From Bacteroidota bacterium (GTDB lineage: Bacteria > Bacteroidota > Bacteroidia > Bacteroidales > UBA12481), in NCBI GenBank assembly GCA_018669475.1, contig JABHCC010000032.1:132058-196057 (forward strand): 64,000 bases of DNA, read 5' to 3'. The stretch's first letter is position 1, and every line of letters starts with the position of its first letter. Below are positions 52,899 through 62,542 of this stretch, in pieces. The position numbers were made by a program, and so were the translations under genes. The notes under the pieces were generated by a model. That model had not been told where the DNA came from, did no database searches, and saw only the letters and a list, made by a program, of their open reading frames with translations.

Positions 52899-53495
52899 CT
52901 AATCACAAAATAAATACGGTCTGAGTCGATACTGAATGCTATCAGGCCAAACTCTGTTTTCCCAAATATCATCCACTTGCGCAGGAGGCCCGTTCTGGTC
53001 ACGGTACCTGATAAAAGATTTCACAAGCTCATAGTCAATATATGGATGTCTGAGCAATTCCTTGAAGCCAACTACCCCCATGTTAACTTTTTTAATTTTC
53101 AGACTATCCACATAAATCATTCTTTGAAAACCTGTATACCGACTTGAATCCATTCCATATACCTCATATAATTGCTCTTTGCAAAAGAACCCACCCAGAA
53201 GGTTCCTGTATTTAATTATACGTTTTGCATACACCGGACCGATACCGTACAATGCAATTAATGCAACGCTATCTGCATCATTTAGCTCCAAAAGTTTTGG
53301 CTGCACCTTGTCTTGAGCCGTCGGTGTATGATAAATGTGTTCAGATTGAAAAACAAAAGTGGATTTGATCTCTCTGGCTGCAATATGCCTTTTAAATAAT
53401 CTTCCCGAAAAGTTAAAACCCAACACCAGAACCAATAAAAGAACAAGAGTTCTTCTTTCTGTGCGGGTATACCAAAATCTTGAATTTATACTCAT
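52899..53495 (-). CDS. Membrane-anchored helix-hairpin-helix (ComEA-like) protein
   Basis: About 198 residues. One N-terminal membrane helix (~15-35; TLVLLLVLVLGFNF) is followed by two HhH regions: DADSVALIALYGIGPVYAKRI with KYRNLLGGFFCKEQL, and FKELLRHPYIDYELVKSFIR later. This layout resembles ComEA-type periplasmic DNA-binding proteins, but DNA uptake here is unproven. I start at 53495. A 12-bp perfect inverted repeat lies three bases upstream of this ATG. Confidence 0.8.
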   Translation of the reverse strand: MSINSRFWYTRTERRTLVLLLVLVLGFNFSGRLFKRHIAAREIKSTFVFQSEHIYHTPTAQDKVQPKLLELNDADSVALIALYGIGPVYAKRIIKYRNLLGGFFCKEQLYEVYGMDSSRYTGFQRMIYVDSLKIKKVNMGVVGFKELLRHPYIDYELVKSFIRYRDQNGPPAQVDDIWENRVWPDSIQYRLRPYLFCD

Positions 53496-53497
53496 AA

Positions 53498-53527
53498 GAA
53501 TGCATCTATATAAACATAGATGCATTC
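53498..53527. repeat. Perfect 12-bp inverted repeat at the start of the HhH gene
   Basis: GAATGCATCTAT and ATAGATGCATTC flank a six-base loop (53510-53515). No T-run follows on the minus strand, so it is a poor intrinsic terminator for the NSS transporter upstream. In mRNA of the HhH gene it would form a hairpin ending two bases from the ATG. Confidence 0.7.
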
Positions 53528-53568
53528 ATTGAAGTACAATGGAAAATAATTGAACCTTTTTTTTGAAA

Positions 53569-54939
53569 TTACCCGAAGTTTAACAGCCCAATAATATTTA
53601 AAAAGACCAGGGCAATACCAATAGGGGCTATAAATCTGACAAGAAACATCAGAAGGGGAATTAGTTTCCCTTTAAATGTACCCTGACTTGTTAGTTCCTC
53701 TTTTACCCTTTTACTGCCCATAGCAAAGCCAACAAAAATCACAATAAACAATCCTCCTAATGGCAATAGAATATCTGCACTGGTGAATTCTAACAAACCC
53801 CAGATATTACGTCCAAAAATCTTAAACTCAGCAAGAACACCTCCATTAGATAATGTACAAAGTACACCAAGCACCAGAATAATCAGAGAAGAATACAAAG
53901 TCGCTTTCTTTCGACTTATTTTGTACTCCTCTGAGAAATAAGCTACAATCACTTCAAGTAATGAAATAGTAGAGGTAAGGGCAGCAACAGCCAGGAGAAT
54001 AAAAAAGATTAATGTGAAAAAATAGCCACCCGGCATCTGCTGGAAAATATTAGGAATTGTGACAAACACCAGACCTTCACCCTGTGAGGGATTGATTCCA
54101 AAAGCAAAAACTGCGGGAAAAATAGCTACCCCGGCCAATATTGCTATTAATGTATCGGCAATTGAGACCTGAATAGCAGTGGATCCCAAATTATTCTTCT
54201 TATTGATGTAACTACCGTATGTAATTATTGTACCCATACCCAGACTCAGCGAGAAAAATGCCTGACCGAGAGCACTTAGAATTACCGATCCAGTGATTTT
54301 ACTGAAATCCGGCTTAAAAAGAAACTTAAGGCCTTCACCTGCACCTGGTAAGGTTACCGAGCGAATAATCAGAATCAGGATGATAACTAGTAATAAAGGC
54401 ATGAGGATTTTTGTATACTTCTCAATACCATTTTTGACTCCAGCTAAAACTACACCTGCAGTTAAAGCAATGAAAATAACCTGCCAGATGACAGGTCTCA
54501 AAGGATGAGAGACAAATGTGTCAAACTGATCAGTTAGTTCAGCAGGAGATTTTTCGGCAAATCCATTTTTCACAGCCTGAAAAATATACTCTAAAGTCCA
54601 ACCGGCAACAGATCCATAAAATGCAAAAATCATAAATGCCGCACCTATCCCCATTATTCCAATCAGGAACCATGGTTTACCAGGCTTGATAAATTTAAAA
54701 CTTCCAATTGCATTTCTTTGTGCATTTCGTCCGATGATAAACTCAGAAGTCATGACGGGTATACCGATTAGAATCACAAAAATCAGGTAAAATACCAGAA
54801 ATGCTCCCCCTCCGTTATTCCCAACTTCGTAAGGGAATTTCCAGATGTTACCTAGCCCCACCGCTGATCCTGCGGCGGCTGCAATAACACCAAATTTACT
54901 ACCAAAACTATCACGCTTATTGGGTGTAATCCCTGCCAT
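53569..54939 (-). CDS. Sodium-dependent NSS-family transporter
   Basis: 456 residues, about 11-12 hydrophobic helices. The start of TM1 carries GSAVGLGNIWKFPYEVGNNG, the NSS sodium/substrate site; FSLSLGMGTIITYGSY is a second family motif. It imports an amino acid or a related solute with Na+; substrate not decidable. It is alone on its transcript as far as visible, downstream of fba by 39 bases. Confidence 0.93.
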   Translation of the reverse strand: MAGITPNKRDSFGSKFGVIAAAAGSAVGLGNIWKFPYEVGNNGGGAFLVFYLIFVILIGIPVMTSEFIIGRNAQRNAIGSFKFIKPGKPWFLIGIMGIGAAFMIFAFYGSVAGWTLEYIFQAVKNGFAEKSPAELTDQFDTFVSHPLRPVIWQVIFIALTAGVVLAGVKNGIEKYTKILMPLLLVIILILIIRSVTLPGAGEGLKFLFKPDFSKITGSVILSALGQAFFSLSLGMGTIITYGSYINKKNNLGSTAIQVSIADTLIAILAGVAIFPAVFAFGINPSQGEGLVFVTIPNIFQQMPGGYFFTLIFFILLAVAALTSTISLLEVIVAYFSEEYKISRKKATLYSSLIILVLGVLCTLSNGGVLAEFKIFGRNIWGLLEFTSADILLPLGGLFIVIFVGFAMGSKRVKEELTSQGTFKGKLIPLLMFLVRFIAPIGIALVFLNIIGLLNFG

Positions 54940-54978
54940 GTCCTTTTGTGTTAATTGATTGCTTTAGAAAAGAGACAA

Positions 54979-56052
54979 TTAAAATCTGTTAATACAATTT
55001 AAATCATCAAAAGCATTTTTGAGCCTGTCAACCATGGTTATTTCACCTGCACGTAGCCAAACTCTAGGATCGTACTTCTTCTTATTCGGTTTATCATCAC
55101 CGTCAGGGTTACCAATCTGAGATTGCAGATAAGCCTCATTAGCTTTGTAATAATCCCTGATACCAAGCCAGTAGGCCCACTGAGTATCAGTATCAATATT
55201 CATTTTAACTACTCCGTATGATATTGCCTCCTTAATCTCGTTCTTGCTTGACCCTGATCCTCCGTGAAAAACAAAATTCACAGGATTGACGCCTGTACCA
55301 TAGTTCTTCTGGATATACTCTTGAGAGTTCTTCAGGATTTTTGGTTGCAAAACAACATTTCCTGGCTTATAAACACCATGTACATTACCAAAAGCAGCTG
55401 CAATAGTGAAGTTGTCAGAAACCTTCTTCAATTCCTCATATGAGTATGCTACATGCTCAGGCTGAGTATAAAGAAGAGAATTATCAATATTAGTATTATC
55501 AACTCCATCTTCCTCTCCACCTGTCACACCCAGTTCAATTTCCAGAGTCATACCCATCTTACTCATTCTCTCCAGATACCTCTTACATATCTCAATGTTT
55601 TCTTCAAGACTCTCTTCAGACAAATCAAGCATGTGAGAGCTGTACAAAGGTTTACCATATTTTTCGAAATGCTTCTCTCCAGCATCTAACAAACCATCAA
55701 TCCATGGCAATAATTTTTTTGCTGCATGATCAGTGTGCAAAATGACCGGTACTCCGTAGTGCTCAGCCATAATATGAATATGCTTTGCTCCGGCAACACC
55801 ACCCAAAATAGCGGCCTTATGGCCTTCAAGAGAGACACCTTTTCCTGCCCAGAATGCAGCACCTCCATTTGAGAACTGCACAACAACTGGTGAGTTCACA
55901 ACTTTTGCAGCCTCCATGATGGCATTGACTGAATCCGTTCCAACGGCATTCACAGCCGGCAAGGCAAACTGATTATCCTTCGCGTTTTGAAAAATATCAT
56001 TTAACTCCGATCCAGTAACAACTCCTGGCTTAATTTTTTCTGAGATTTTCAT
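54979..56052 (-). CDS. fbaA: Class II fructose-bisphosphate aldolase
   Basis: 357 residues. Zinc-binding and catalytic motifs include VILHTDHAAKKL, LEIELGVTGGEEDG, AAFGNVHGVYKPG, FVFHGGSGSS and MNIDTDTQWAYW. It cleaves fructose-1,6-bisphosphate in glycolysis and gluconeogenesis. I start at 56052 (MKISEKIKPG); the longer frame runs into the interspersed repeat at 56054-56154, whose end lies one base before this ATG and may supply the promoter. Confidence 0.96.
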   Translation of the reverse strand: MKISEKIKPGVVTGSELNDIFQNAKDNQFALPAVNAVGTDSVNAIMEAAKVVNSPVVVQFSNGGAAFWAGKGVSLEGHKAAILGGVAGAKHIHIMAEHYGVPVILHTDHAAKKLLPWIDGLLDAGEKHFEKYGKPLYSSHMLDLSEESLEENIEICKRYLERMSKMGMTLEIELGVTGGEEDGVDNTNIDNSLLYTQPEHVAYSYEELKKVSDNFTIAAAFGNVHGVYKPGNVVLQPKILKNSQEYIQKNYGTGVNPVNFVFHGGSGSSKNEIKEAISYGVVKMNIDTDTQWAYWLGIRDYYKANEAYLQSQIGNPDGDDKPNKKKYDPRVWLRAGEITMVDRLKNAFDDLNCINRF

Positions 56053-56053
56053 T

Positions 56054-56154
56054 CGTATATATTTAATTTTATTTGTCGGATGGAGCTCGCACAACAAAAA
56101 CAATCATCCGCATGTGTGTCAAAATATTTTTCCTTTTGTCATGCTGGGCTCATA
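56054..56154 (-). repeat. Interspersed ~100-bp repeat, copy C (abuts fbaA start)
   Basis: On the minus strand this copy closely matches copies A and B from ATGAGCCCAGCATGACAAAA to the end ATATATACG, roughly 90% identical by eye. The -7-like box reads TGTTTTTG (one base off TAnnTTTG), with a TTTG 17 bases upstream. One base (A) separates its end from the fbaA ATG at 56052. Confidence 0.85.
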
Positions 56155-56223
56155 GTATTGAAATATTATATCACGATAATTATTTGCCCACAAGGCTATT
56201 AATTTCTGGCAAATATAGTTAAA

Positions 56224-58548
56224 TCAGAAGGGATAACCAATGGCAAAGTTTAGCACAAAATCCTTCCTGGAATACGGCCTTTTAAAAGGAATCCAAGAAG
56301 GACCACCTAATACTCCCGGGTCTTTTAATTTCATCCCCAGATCGAGCCTGAGAACAAAAAATGAAAAATCAAGTCGCATTCCTGCTCCGGTACCAACAGC
56401 TATTTCATTGTAGAAATTATTGAACTCAAAGGTAGAACCAGGCTGATCCGCGGCTGGCCGGATAGACCAAATATTACCAGCATCAAGGAAAACCGCACCT
56501 TTTAATGACCAAAACAAATCAAACCTGTACTCAAAATTTGCCTCCAGCTTAACATCGCCCAATTGGTTGGGATATAAATCAGCCTGTTCTTCAGATTGCA
56601 CATACGATCCTGGTCCGAGTGACCTAACCTGCCATGCCCTGATTCCATTTGATCCTCCAGAGAAATATTTTTTCTCAAAGGGAAGAACATCAGCATTGCC
56701 ATATGGATATCCAGCTCCGGCGAAAAACCTGAAAGCAAACCTGTTAGCCGGGTTAAGCACTTTATGATACCTGAAATCAATATCCGCCATGATGTACTGT
56801 GCATATGGAGTATCAAAAAAATAGTACCCCTCATCCGGCATTTCAACCCTGGCGGTTTTATAAGCTAAAGTGAAAAAATTGCCGGCTATCTCAGGATGGA
56901 AACTTATAAAATAAATATCCTTTCTAAGAGTCTGATTACTATATGTTAATGTGTAATTGAATGCTGGAATAACATGTGAACGGTAACTATCCTCAAAATA
57001 TGTACCGGCAATTACTTGTTTGAATCGCTCAGACATCTCCTTCACATTCACATAATTGAGATCAATAATCTTAAGCTGATGCCTGAAAAGATTTGATACT
57101 TTCCATTCATATCCAAAACTTGCTGCAGCAACAGTTCTCGTGATTTCTGGTCGTGAACGATAATTATAATTCAGGCTTAAGAAAGTTCTGGGGTTATATT
57201 TCTGCTGCAATTCGTCCAGACGAATAGGCAACCAGAATTGGGGGACTCTTAGCTTAGAATCTATACCAAACTCCAACATGCGGTTGAAATCATTATTTGC
57301 ATTAGTCAGAAACTCCACCGCTCCCTTAAACTTCAACTCAAAATTCTCAGCTCCCCTGAATAAATTTCTGTGATTATACAAAACATTACCGGCAACCCCA
57401 AGATTACCAGACGAATGTGTACCTTCCACACTCACATCATATGACTGACTGGTCAGGGGTGTAAGTTCAATCTGACAGTCCATTGGAAAAATAGAATCAG
57501 ATGATATTGAAACCGCTGGTTCAAATTTCAGATTAATAGGGCTGAAATTCTTCAGTTCGGCAAGACTTCTGTAAGTCTTATCCACATCACTCTGTGCAAA
57601 TAGTTTGCCTTCCTCCAAATATATTGAAGAGTATAACAGATTTTTGCGAACGGTCATACCTCTCGTTGTAATGAATTCCAAATCATTGTATAAAGAAGTA
57701 TCCGCATGATTAAAATACTGTCCGGAATTGCGCATATATGATCGTGGATCAAAATCACCAATAATTCGAATATCACGAATACTATATCGCTTATGATCTG
57801 CTACACTATCTTGTTCTGATCCAATAAGTTCCGGATTCTTTATTCCCAATTCCAGATTTACAGTATGAGTGGATGGAAAGGTATCTGCCCTGAAAAATAT
57901 ATACTCTTTTGAAAAGGCATAGTAACCGAAATTCCTTAATTCGCTGGTGATCCTTTTACGCTCCAGATGAAGCAAGTCTTTATCAAAAGCTCCACCACTT
58001 GAAACAAGATGATTCATTGAGTCATTCCTCACCAAACTTCTGATTTTTGCATCACTTATCAGCTCGGCAGAACTCCAATCGATCTCATCAAGCAAATATG
58101 GTTCACCCGGAATTATTGAATAATACACATCAGCTTTGTGTCTGAAATACTCTATACTATCGCTAACACTTGCCTCATGGTAACCTTTATGGTTCATAAA
58201 TGCCTTTAACTCTGATCTTGACTTAGAAACCAACAAGGGGTCATGAACCACAGGTTGCTCTCCTATCTTTCTGAGCCAAAGTTGAAAAGCAGATTCTTTA
58301 TCGGGGCTGGATAAATTAAAGAGCCCCATATGAAACCTGAAAAATCCAAAAATCTTCTTATTTGGCTTCTGCCGGATATAACGTTGAAGTTCCTTTTGGC
58401 TGAACAGATCTCCTTCGATTTCAAGCTTGTTTTTATTTAACAAATAGTCCCCTTCAGGAATATGCCGGTTCACACTACACGATAAAATGAACATACTGAT
58501 CAGAATCAGTACACCACATCTAGTCATCAACTTATTGTGACTTTGCAT
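56224..58548 (-). CDS. tamL: TamL-type outer-membrane lipoprotein of the Omp85 superfamily
   Basis: About 774 residues. The N terminus is a lipoprotein signal (LILISMFILSC, Cys ~25), followed by POTRA-like repeats (~35-400) and a C-terminal Omp85 barrel with a GGSNGIRAW motif (GGxxxxRG-like) near residue 645 and a final Phe. Lipidated TamA homologues (TamL) are typical of Bacteroidota and work with TamB in outer-membrane biogenesis; no tamB is nearby. I start at 58548 because it is the first Met directly before the signal peptide; the longer frame enters the interspersed repeat. Confidence 0.88.
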   Translation of the reverse strand: MQSHNKLMTRCGVLILISMFILSCSVNRHIPEGDYLLNKNKLEIEGDLFSQKELQRYIRQKPNKKIFGFFRFHMGLFNLSSPDKESAFQLWLRKIGEQPVVHDPLLVSKSRSELKAFMNHKGYHEASVSDSIEYFRHKADVYYSIIPGEPYLLDEIDWSSAELISDAKIRSLVRNDSMNHLVSSGGAFDKDLLHLERKRITSELRNFGYYAFSKEYIFFRADTFPSTHTVNLELGIKNPELIGSEQDSVADHKRYSIRDIRIIGDFDPRSYMRNSGQYFNHADTSLYNDLEFITTRGMTVRKNLLYSSIYLEEGKLFAQSDVDKTYRSLAELKNFSPINLKFEPAVSISSDSIFPMDCQIELTPLTSQSYDVSVEGTHSSGNLGVAGNVLYNHRNLFRGAENFELKFKGAVEFLTNANNDFNRMLEFGIDSKLRVPQFWLPIRLDELQQKYNPRTFLSLNYNYRSRPEITRTVAAASFGYEWKVSNLFRHQLKIIDLNYVNVKEMSERFKQVIAGTYFEDSYRSHVIPAFNYTLTYSNQTLRKDIYFISFHPEIAGNFFTLAYKTARVEMPDEGYYFFDTPYAQYIMADIDFRYHKVLNPANRFAFRFFAGAGYPYGNADVLPFEKKYFSGGSNGIRAWQVRSLGPGSYVQSEEQADLYPNQLGDVKLEANFEYRFDLFWSLKGAVFLDAGNIWSIRPAADQPGSTFEFNNFYNEIAVGTGAGMRLDFSFFVLRLDLGMKLKDPGVLGGPSWIPFKRPYSRKDFVLNFAIGYPF

Positions 58549-58549
58549 C

Positions 58550-58648
58550 CGTTTATATTTATTTAATTTATCGGATGGAGCTTGCATAACAATAAATGTT
58601 AATCCCTGTGTGTGCCAAAATGCCTTGTTTTGTCATGCTCAGTTCATC
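58550..58648 (-). repeat. Interspersed ~100-bp repeat, copy D (abuts tamL start)
   Basis: On the minus strand this more diverged copy runs GATGAACTGAGCATGACA to AAATAAATATAAACG. The ends match copies A and B almost exactly while the middle has several changes (GGATTAACATTTATTG). One base (G) separates its end from the tamL ATG at 58548. It also lies in the upstream region of the divergent rRNA methyltransferase gene. Confidence 0.82.
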
Positions 58649-58693
58649 AGGGTCGAATTGTTCGTATATTGCAAAGAAACTGAAATCTATCGT

Positions 58694-59473
58694 ATGCTTA
58701 GTCATTCCAGGGTGAAATTCTTAAGAAGTTTACAAACAAAGAAACACCGTGATCAGGAAAAAGCCTTTCTGGTGGAAGGGGAAAAACTAGTTAATGAGAT
58801 TCTCCTGCCGGATAATAACAGTAATTATTATGCCACTGAGGTTTTCGGATTAGAGAGTTGGGAAGAAGCAAATCAGGATTGGATCAGGTCAAAAACAGTC
58901 ACATTCACCAGAATCAATTCTAAACAGCTGAACCAGATTAGTTCCCAAACAAGTCCAAACAAGGTGATTGCCCTGGTAAAACAAAATACCACAAATATCA
59001 CAGCAAGTCCAGGATACGATGGATTAATACTGGCATTTGACAAACTACAGGATCCAGGGAATCTGGGGACCATTATCAGGCTGGCCGATTGGTTTGGTGT
59101 TTCACGCATTGTTCTGTCAAAAGATTCAGTTGATCACCTTAATTCAAAAGTAATTCAAGCCAGCATGGGATCCTTTTTCAGAATTCCGGTTATAAAATGT
59201 GAATTATTGAATTGGCTGAAATCCAAGCCCAAAGACCTAAAAGTTTTTGGAGCGATTCTGGATGCTCCCAGTCTTTATACAACAGAGCTGAATAAGGATG
59301 GAGTTATCCTCCTGGGAAATGAATCATCCGGCATCCGGGAGGAAATAATGCCCTTATTGACACAAGCAATCAGCATTCCTAAATACTCTATTTACCCACC
59401 AGGACCTGAGTCACTCAATGTGGGGACGGCGACGGGTATAATTCTTAGTGAATTTAAACGGCGGCTTGCTTAG
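58694..59473 (+). CDS. TrmH/SpoU-family RNA methyltransferase
   Basis: About 259 residues. The N-terminal substrate-binding domain (~1-95; EKAFLVEGEKLV) precedes the SPOUT knot with motif 1 DKLQDPGNLGTIIRLADWFG, motif 2 LLGNESSGI and motif 3 ESLNVGTATGIIL. It methylates ribose 2'-OH in rRNA or tRNA (RlmB/TrmH-like); the target is not decidable. I start at 58694 (MLSHSRVKFL); an earlier in-frame Met would lie inside repeat copy D. The 3' end overlaps the convergent FAD dehydrogenase by 20 bases. Confidence 0.9.
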   Translation: MLSHSRVKFLRSLQTKKHRDQEKAFLVEGEKLVNEILLPDNNSNYYATEVFGLESWEEANQDWIRSKTVTFTRINSKQLNQISSQTSPNKVIALVKQNTTNITASPGYDGLILAFDKLQDPGNLGTIIRLADWFGVSRIVLSKDSVDHLNSKVIQASMGSFFRIPVIKCELLNWLKSKPKDLKVFGAILDAPSLYTTELNKDGVILLGNESSGIREEIMPLLTQAISIPKYSIYPPGPESLNVGTATGIILSEFKRRLA

Positions 59474-61028
59474 CTATGCCCTCAGCAGTCAATAGGCCAT
59501 CAACAGCTGATGAAACTATTCCACCTGCATATCCTGCTCCCTCACCGCAGGGAAATAATCCTTTTAACTGAACATGTTCCATGGTAACAGGATCTCTTGG
59601 AATTCTCACCGGGGAGGATGTACGGGTCTCAACCCCAACTAAAACACCCTCACGGCTTGTATATCCATTCATTCGATAATTAAAGCTGATAAAAGCTTGT
59701 CTTAACCGGGTTCTGATTCCCTCGGGAAGCCAAAAATGAAGAGGTGCAGAAAGTAAGCCCGGGTTATAAGAACTTTGTGGCAGGCTACCTGATATTCGCC
59801 CCTTAATAAAGTCACTTATTCGCTGAGCCGGGGCAACAAATCCCTTACCTCCATTAAGATATGCAAGTTTCTCCAGCTCTTCCTGGAAATTTAATCCTGC
59901 CAATACAGCATCTGTTTCTGATGTTGCGAAATCGGCTTGCTGTAATTCAACTACAATACCACTATTAGCCCATTTTGAACCACGACTGGAATTTGACATC
60001 CCATTTACAACCAACTCATTATCAGCCGTCATAGATGGGACAATTGTTCCACCCGGACACATACAGAAACTGTAGACACCTCGATTATTAACTTGTGTCT
60101 TCAGATTGTATTCAGCAGGTGGAAGATAATCTCCACGCCCATAATGTGAATGATATTGAATCTGATCGATCATTTCCTGAGGATGTTCAACTCTTACTCC
60201 CATGGCAAAAGCTTTAGCCTCCATATGAATTCCCTGATCATAAAGCATTCTGTAAATATCTCTTGCTGAATGACCTGTCGCCAATATCACAGGCATAGCT
60301 TTAAAAGTTTCACCTCCACTGGTCGAAACGGCAATAATCTTATTATTATTTGTTTGAATTGCATTCAATCTGGAGTTGAAAATAAAAGTCCCTCCACATT
60401 CAATGATTGCCTGCCGGATATTAACTATTATCCCTGGCAGCTTATTCGAACCTATATGAGGATGAGCATCAATTAGGATTTCGGGATCTGCTCCAAACTG
60501 AACCAACAATTCAAGGACACGATTTGTTTCACCTCTTTTTTTGGATCGGGTATATAGCTTTCCATCTGAAAATGCTCCGGCCCCACCCTCTCCAAAACAG
60601 TAGTTTGACTCCGGATTTATTCCTTTATTTCGGTTTACCAAAGCCACATCAGGTTTGCGATCATTAACCATCTTCCCTCTTTCAAGAATGAGCGGCCTAA
60701 ATCCCAGCTCGATTAAGCGCATAGCCGCAAAAAGTCCGGCTGGTCCTGCACCTACAACAAGGACCTCTTGTTTTCCTGATACTTGTTGAGGCCGAAAGGG
60801 AGACGACAGAGGTTTCTCTGTGTCACATTTTTGTGACAATACTTCAATGCGAAGGTTTACTCTTACGGGTTTCTTTCTGGCATCAATAGAACGGCGAATA
60901 ATCCGAAAATGCTTTATCTCGGAAGCTTTCTTCCCGGTTTTTTGTGCAGTAGCCTGGCGTATAGCATCGGAATCCTGAGCTTGTTTAGGGCTTAAGAATA
61001 TTTCAATAATGGAATTGGTATCTGGCAT
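59454..61028 (-). CDS. COG2509-type FAD-dependent dehydrogenase
   Basis: 524 residues. The FAD-binding GAGPAGLFAAMRL loop (~102) is preceded by an N-terminal α/β region. Later motifs are RDIYRMLYDQGI, FCMCPGGTIVPS and the C-terminal FPCGEGAGYAGG. The family (uncharacterised NAD(FAD)-utilising dehydrogenases) has no firmly established substrate that I know of. It is followed by porT three bases upstream on the same strand, and its end overlaps the rRNA methyltransferase. Confidence 0.87.
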   Translation of the reverse strand: MPDTNSIIEIFLSPKQAQDSDAIRQATAQKTGKKASEIKHFRIIRRSIDARKKPVRVNLRIEVLSQKCDTEKPLSSPFRPQQVSGKQEVLVVGAGPAGLFAAMRLIELGFRPLILERGKMVNDRKPDVALVNRNKGINPESNYCFGEGGAGAFSDGKLYTRSKKRGETNRVLELLVQFGADPEILIDAHPHIGSNKLPGIIVNIRQAIIECGGTFIFNSRLNAIQTNNNKIIAVSTSGGETFKAMPVILATGHSARDIYRMLYDQGIHMEAKAFAMGVRVEHPQEMIDQIQYHSHYGRGDYLPPAEYNLKTQVNNRGVYSFCMCPGGTIVPSMTADNELVVNGMSNSSRGSKWANSGIVVELQQADFATSETDAVLAGLNFQEELEKLAYLNGGKGFVAPAQRISDFIKGRISGSLPQSSYNPGLLSAPLHFWLPEGIRTRLRQAFISFNYRMNGYTSREGVLVGVETRTSSPVRIPRDPVTMEHVQLKGLFPCGEGAGYAGGIVSSAVDGLLTAEGIAKQAAV

Positions 61029-61031
61029 GGT

Positions 61032-61727
61032 TCATTCAATATGAACCGCAAAAATAATCATTTTAGACAGCATTCTATCCATTGCCCTGTCAAACAGATC
61101 ATATTCGGGCTCATCAGGAGGTGAATTGTAAATATTGAGCATGCCAATAGAAAATTTAAGTTCTGTTGACACCTTTACTTTATCCAGATAGAAATCAATT
61201 CCCACACCAAGTTCGGGGAAAACATCAAAAGCTTTCACCAGGCGTTGAACAGGCTTCCAGTTTTCTATCTCTCCTCCGGTAAGATCAAACCTTGGACTGA
61301 CTCCTCCCACCACATAGGGAGCAAAATTATTGACGCGTTGAGCCCGGTACTTAAGTAGAATTGGAAAATCAAGATAAACACTTTCGATCCGTGCATCCCA
61401 TTCACCCCCACCAATACTGTCGGATATATGTAGATCACGCTGACTGAATTGTATCCCCGGAAGAACTCTAAGGTCAAGAAAATTTCCCAATCTGAAATTA
61501 GTCACCAGATTAATGTTGATCCCTGGGTTCGTCTTGGTAGTCACCATCATGCTATCGTTAACATTAATCGGTATGGTTGTAAATCCCATGGTATTTAAGC
61601 CTACCGAGTATCCAAAATGGAATTGCTCCCTGTCAAAGGTTGTAAGGTTCATGGGCTTTGACTTTTGTGCCTGTAAGGATAATCCCAATAGGCATAGGAC
61701 TGCAAATATTGTTACTTTCTTAAACAT
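61032..61727 (-). CDS. porT: PorT, outer-membrane protein of the type IX secretion system
   Basis: 231 residues. A signal peptide (~1-20; CLLGLSLQAQ) is followed by a beta-rich body with FHFGYSVGLN, LRVLPGIQFSQRD, LDFPILLKYRAQR and PYVVGGVSPRFDLTGG, matching the PorT family. PorT is needed for T9SS assembly and gliding in Bacteroidota. Its neighbour ubiE/menG is also the neighbour seen in Porphyromonas and relatives. Three bases separate it from the FAD dehydrogenase. Confidence 0.85.
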   Translation of the reverse strand: MFKKVTIFAVLCLLGLSLQAQKSKPMNLTTFDREQFHFGYSVGLNTMGFTTIPINVNDSMMVTTKTNPGININLVTNFRLGNFLDLRVLPGIQFSQRDLHISDSIGGGEWDARIESVYLDFPILLKYRAQRVNNFAPYVVGGVSPRFDLTGGEIENWKPVQRLVKAFDVFPELGVGIDFYLDKVKVSTELKFSIGMLNIYNSPPDEPEYDLFDRAMDRMLSKMIIFAVHIE

Positions 61728-61798
61728 GATTCAATGCTGTACTTTAGTAAAAATAACTGTTTTTCCTGAGAAATAGTATTCTATTTCTTTCAAAAACC

Positions 61799-62518
61799 TT
61801 ACCTGGTGGCAACATATAAACCTGCAATTCCTGCAGAAAGGCTTTTATAGCTGGCATCTTTGTATCCAGCCTGAGTTAATAACTGAAGAAAATCATTACG
61901 CTGCGGAAAAGCTTTAACTGAATCCGGCAGGTACTTGTAAGCTGAGAAATCTTTTGATATTACTTTACCCACCATTGGTATTATTCGCCTGAAATAGAAC
62001 CGGTAAAGAGGTTCTATAAGCTTCCCTTTGGGTAGCATAAATTCCAGAACAACTATCATCCCCCCAGGACGGGTTACCCGGTGCATTTCCTTCAGACCTT
62101 TCACTGGATTTTCAAAATTCCGGACTCCAAAAGCGACCGTCACTGCATCAAAGGATTTTTCTGCAAAAGGTAAATCTTCAGAATCACCGACTATAAGGTC
62201 GATCTTCTTATCCAATCCCTTATTTTTAATTTTCTTTAACCCGATCTCAATCATTCCGGCAGAAAGGTCGATCCCTATGATTTTATCAGGATTAGCCTTT
62301 ATTGTTGCAATGGCAAGGTCACCAGTTCCTGTAGCAACATCCAATACAGTTTTTGCCTGGCTCAGTTTTACCAGTTTGATAGCCTTCCTTCGCCAAATAC
62401 GATCAATATTCATTGATAATGCATGGTTTAACAGGTCATATGTCGGGGCAATATTATCAAACATCTGCCTGACCTCTTCCTTCTTGGAACCTTCTGTACC
62501 ATATGGCTTAACACTCAT
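61799..62518 (-). CDS. ubiE: Demethylmenaquinone methyltransferase
   Basis: 239 residues. MenG/UbiE signatures: VRQMFDNIAPTYDLLNHALS at the N terminus, the SAM-binding VLDVATGTGDLA (~59), and GVRNFENPVKGLKEMHRVTR near the middle. It makes the last methylation of menaquinone, in keeping with the ETF:menaquinone route and other anaerobic respiratory links in this window. Confidence 0.94.
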   Translation of the reverse strand: MSVKPYGTEGSKKEEVRQMFDNIAPTYDLLNHALSMNIDRIWRRKAIKLVKLSQAKTVLDVATGTGDLAIATIKANPDKIIGIDLSAGMIEIGLKKIKNKGLDKKIDLIVGDSEDLPFAEKSFDAVTVAFGVRNFENPVKGLKEMHRVTRPGGMIVVLEFMLPKGKLIEPLYRFYFRRIIPMVGKVISKDFSAYKYLPDSVKAFPQRNDFLQLLTQAGYKDASYKSLSAGIAGLYVATR

Positions 62519-62542
62519 AAACTTATCCTCTTGTGGCTTTTA

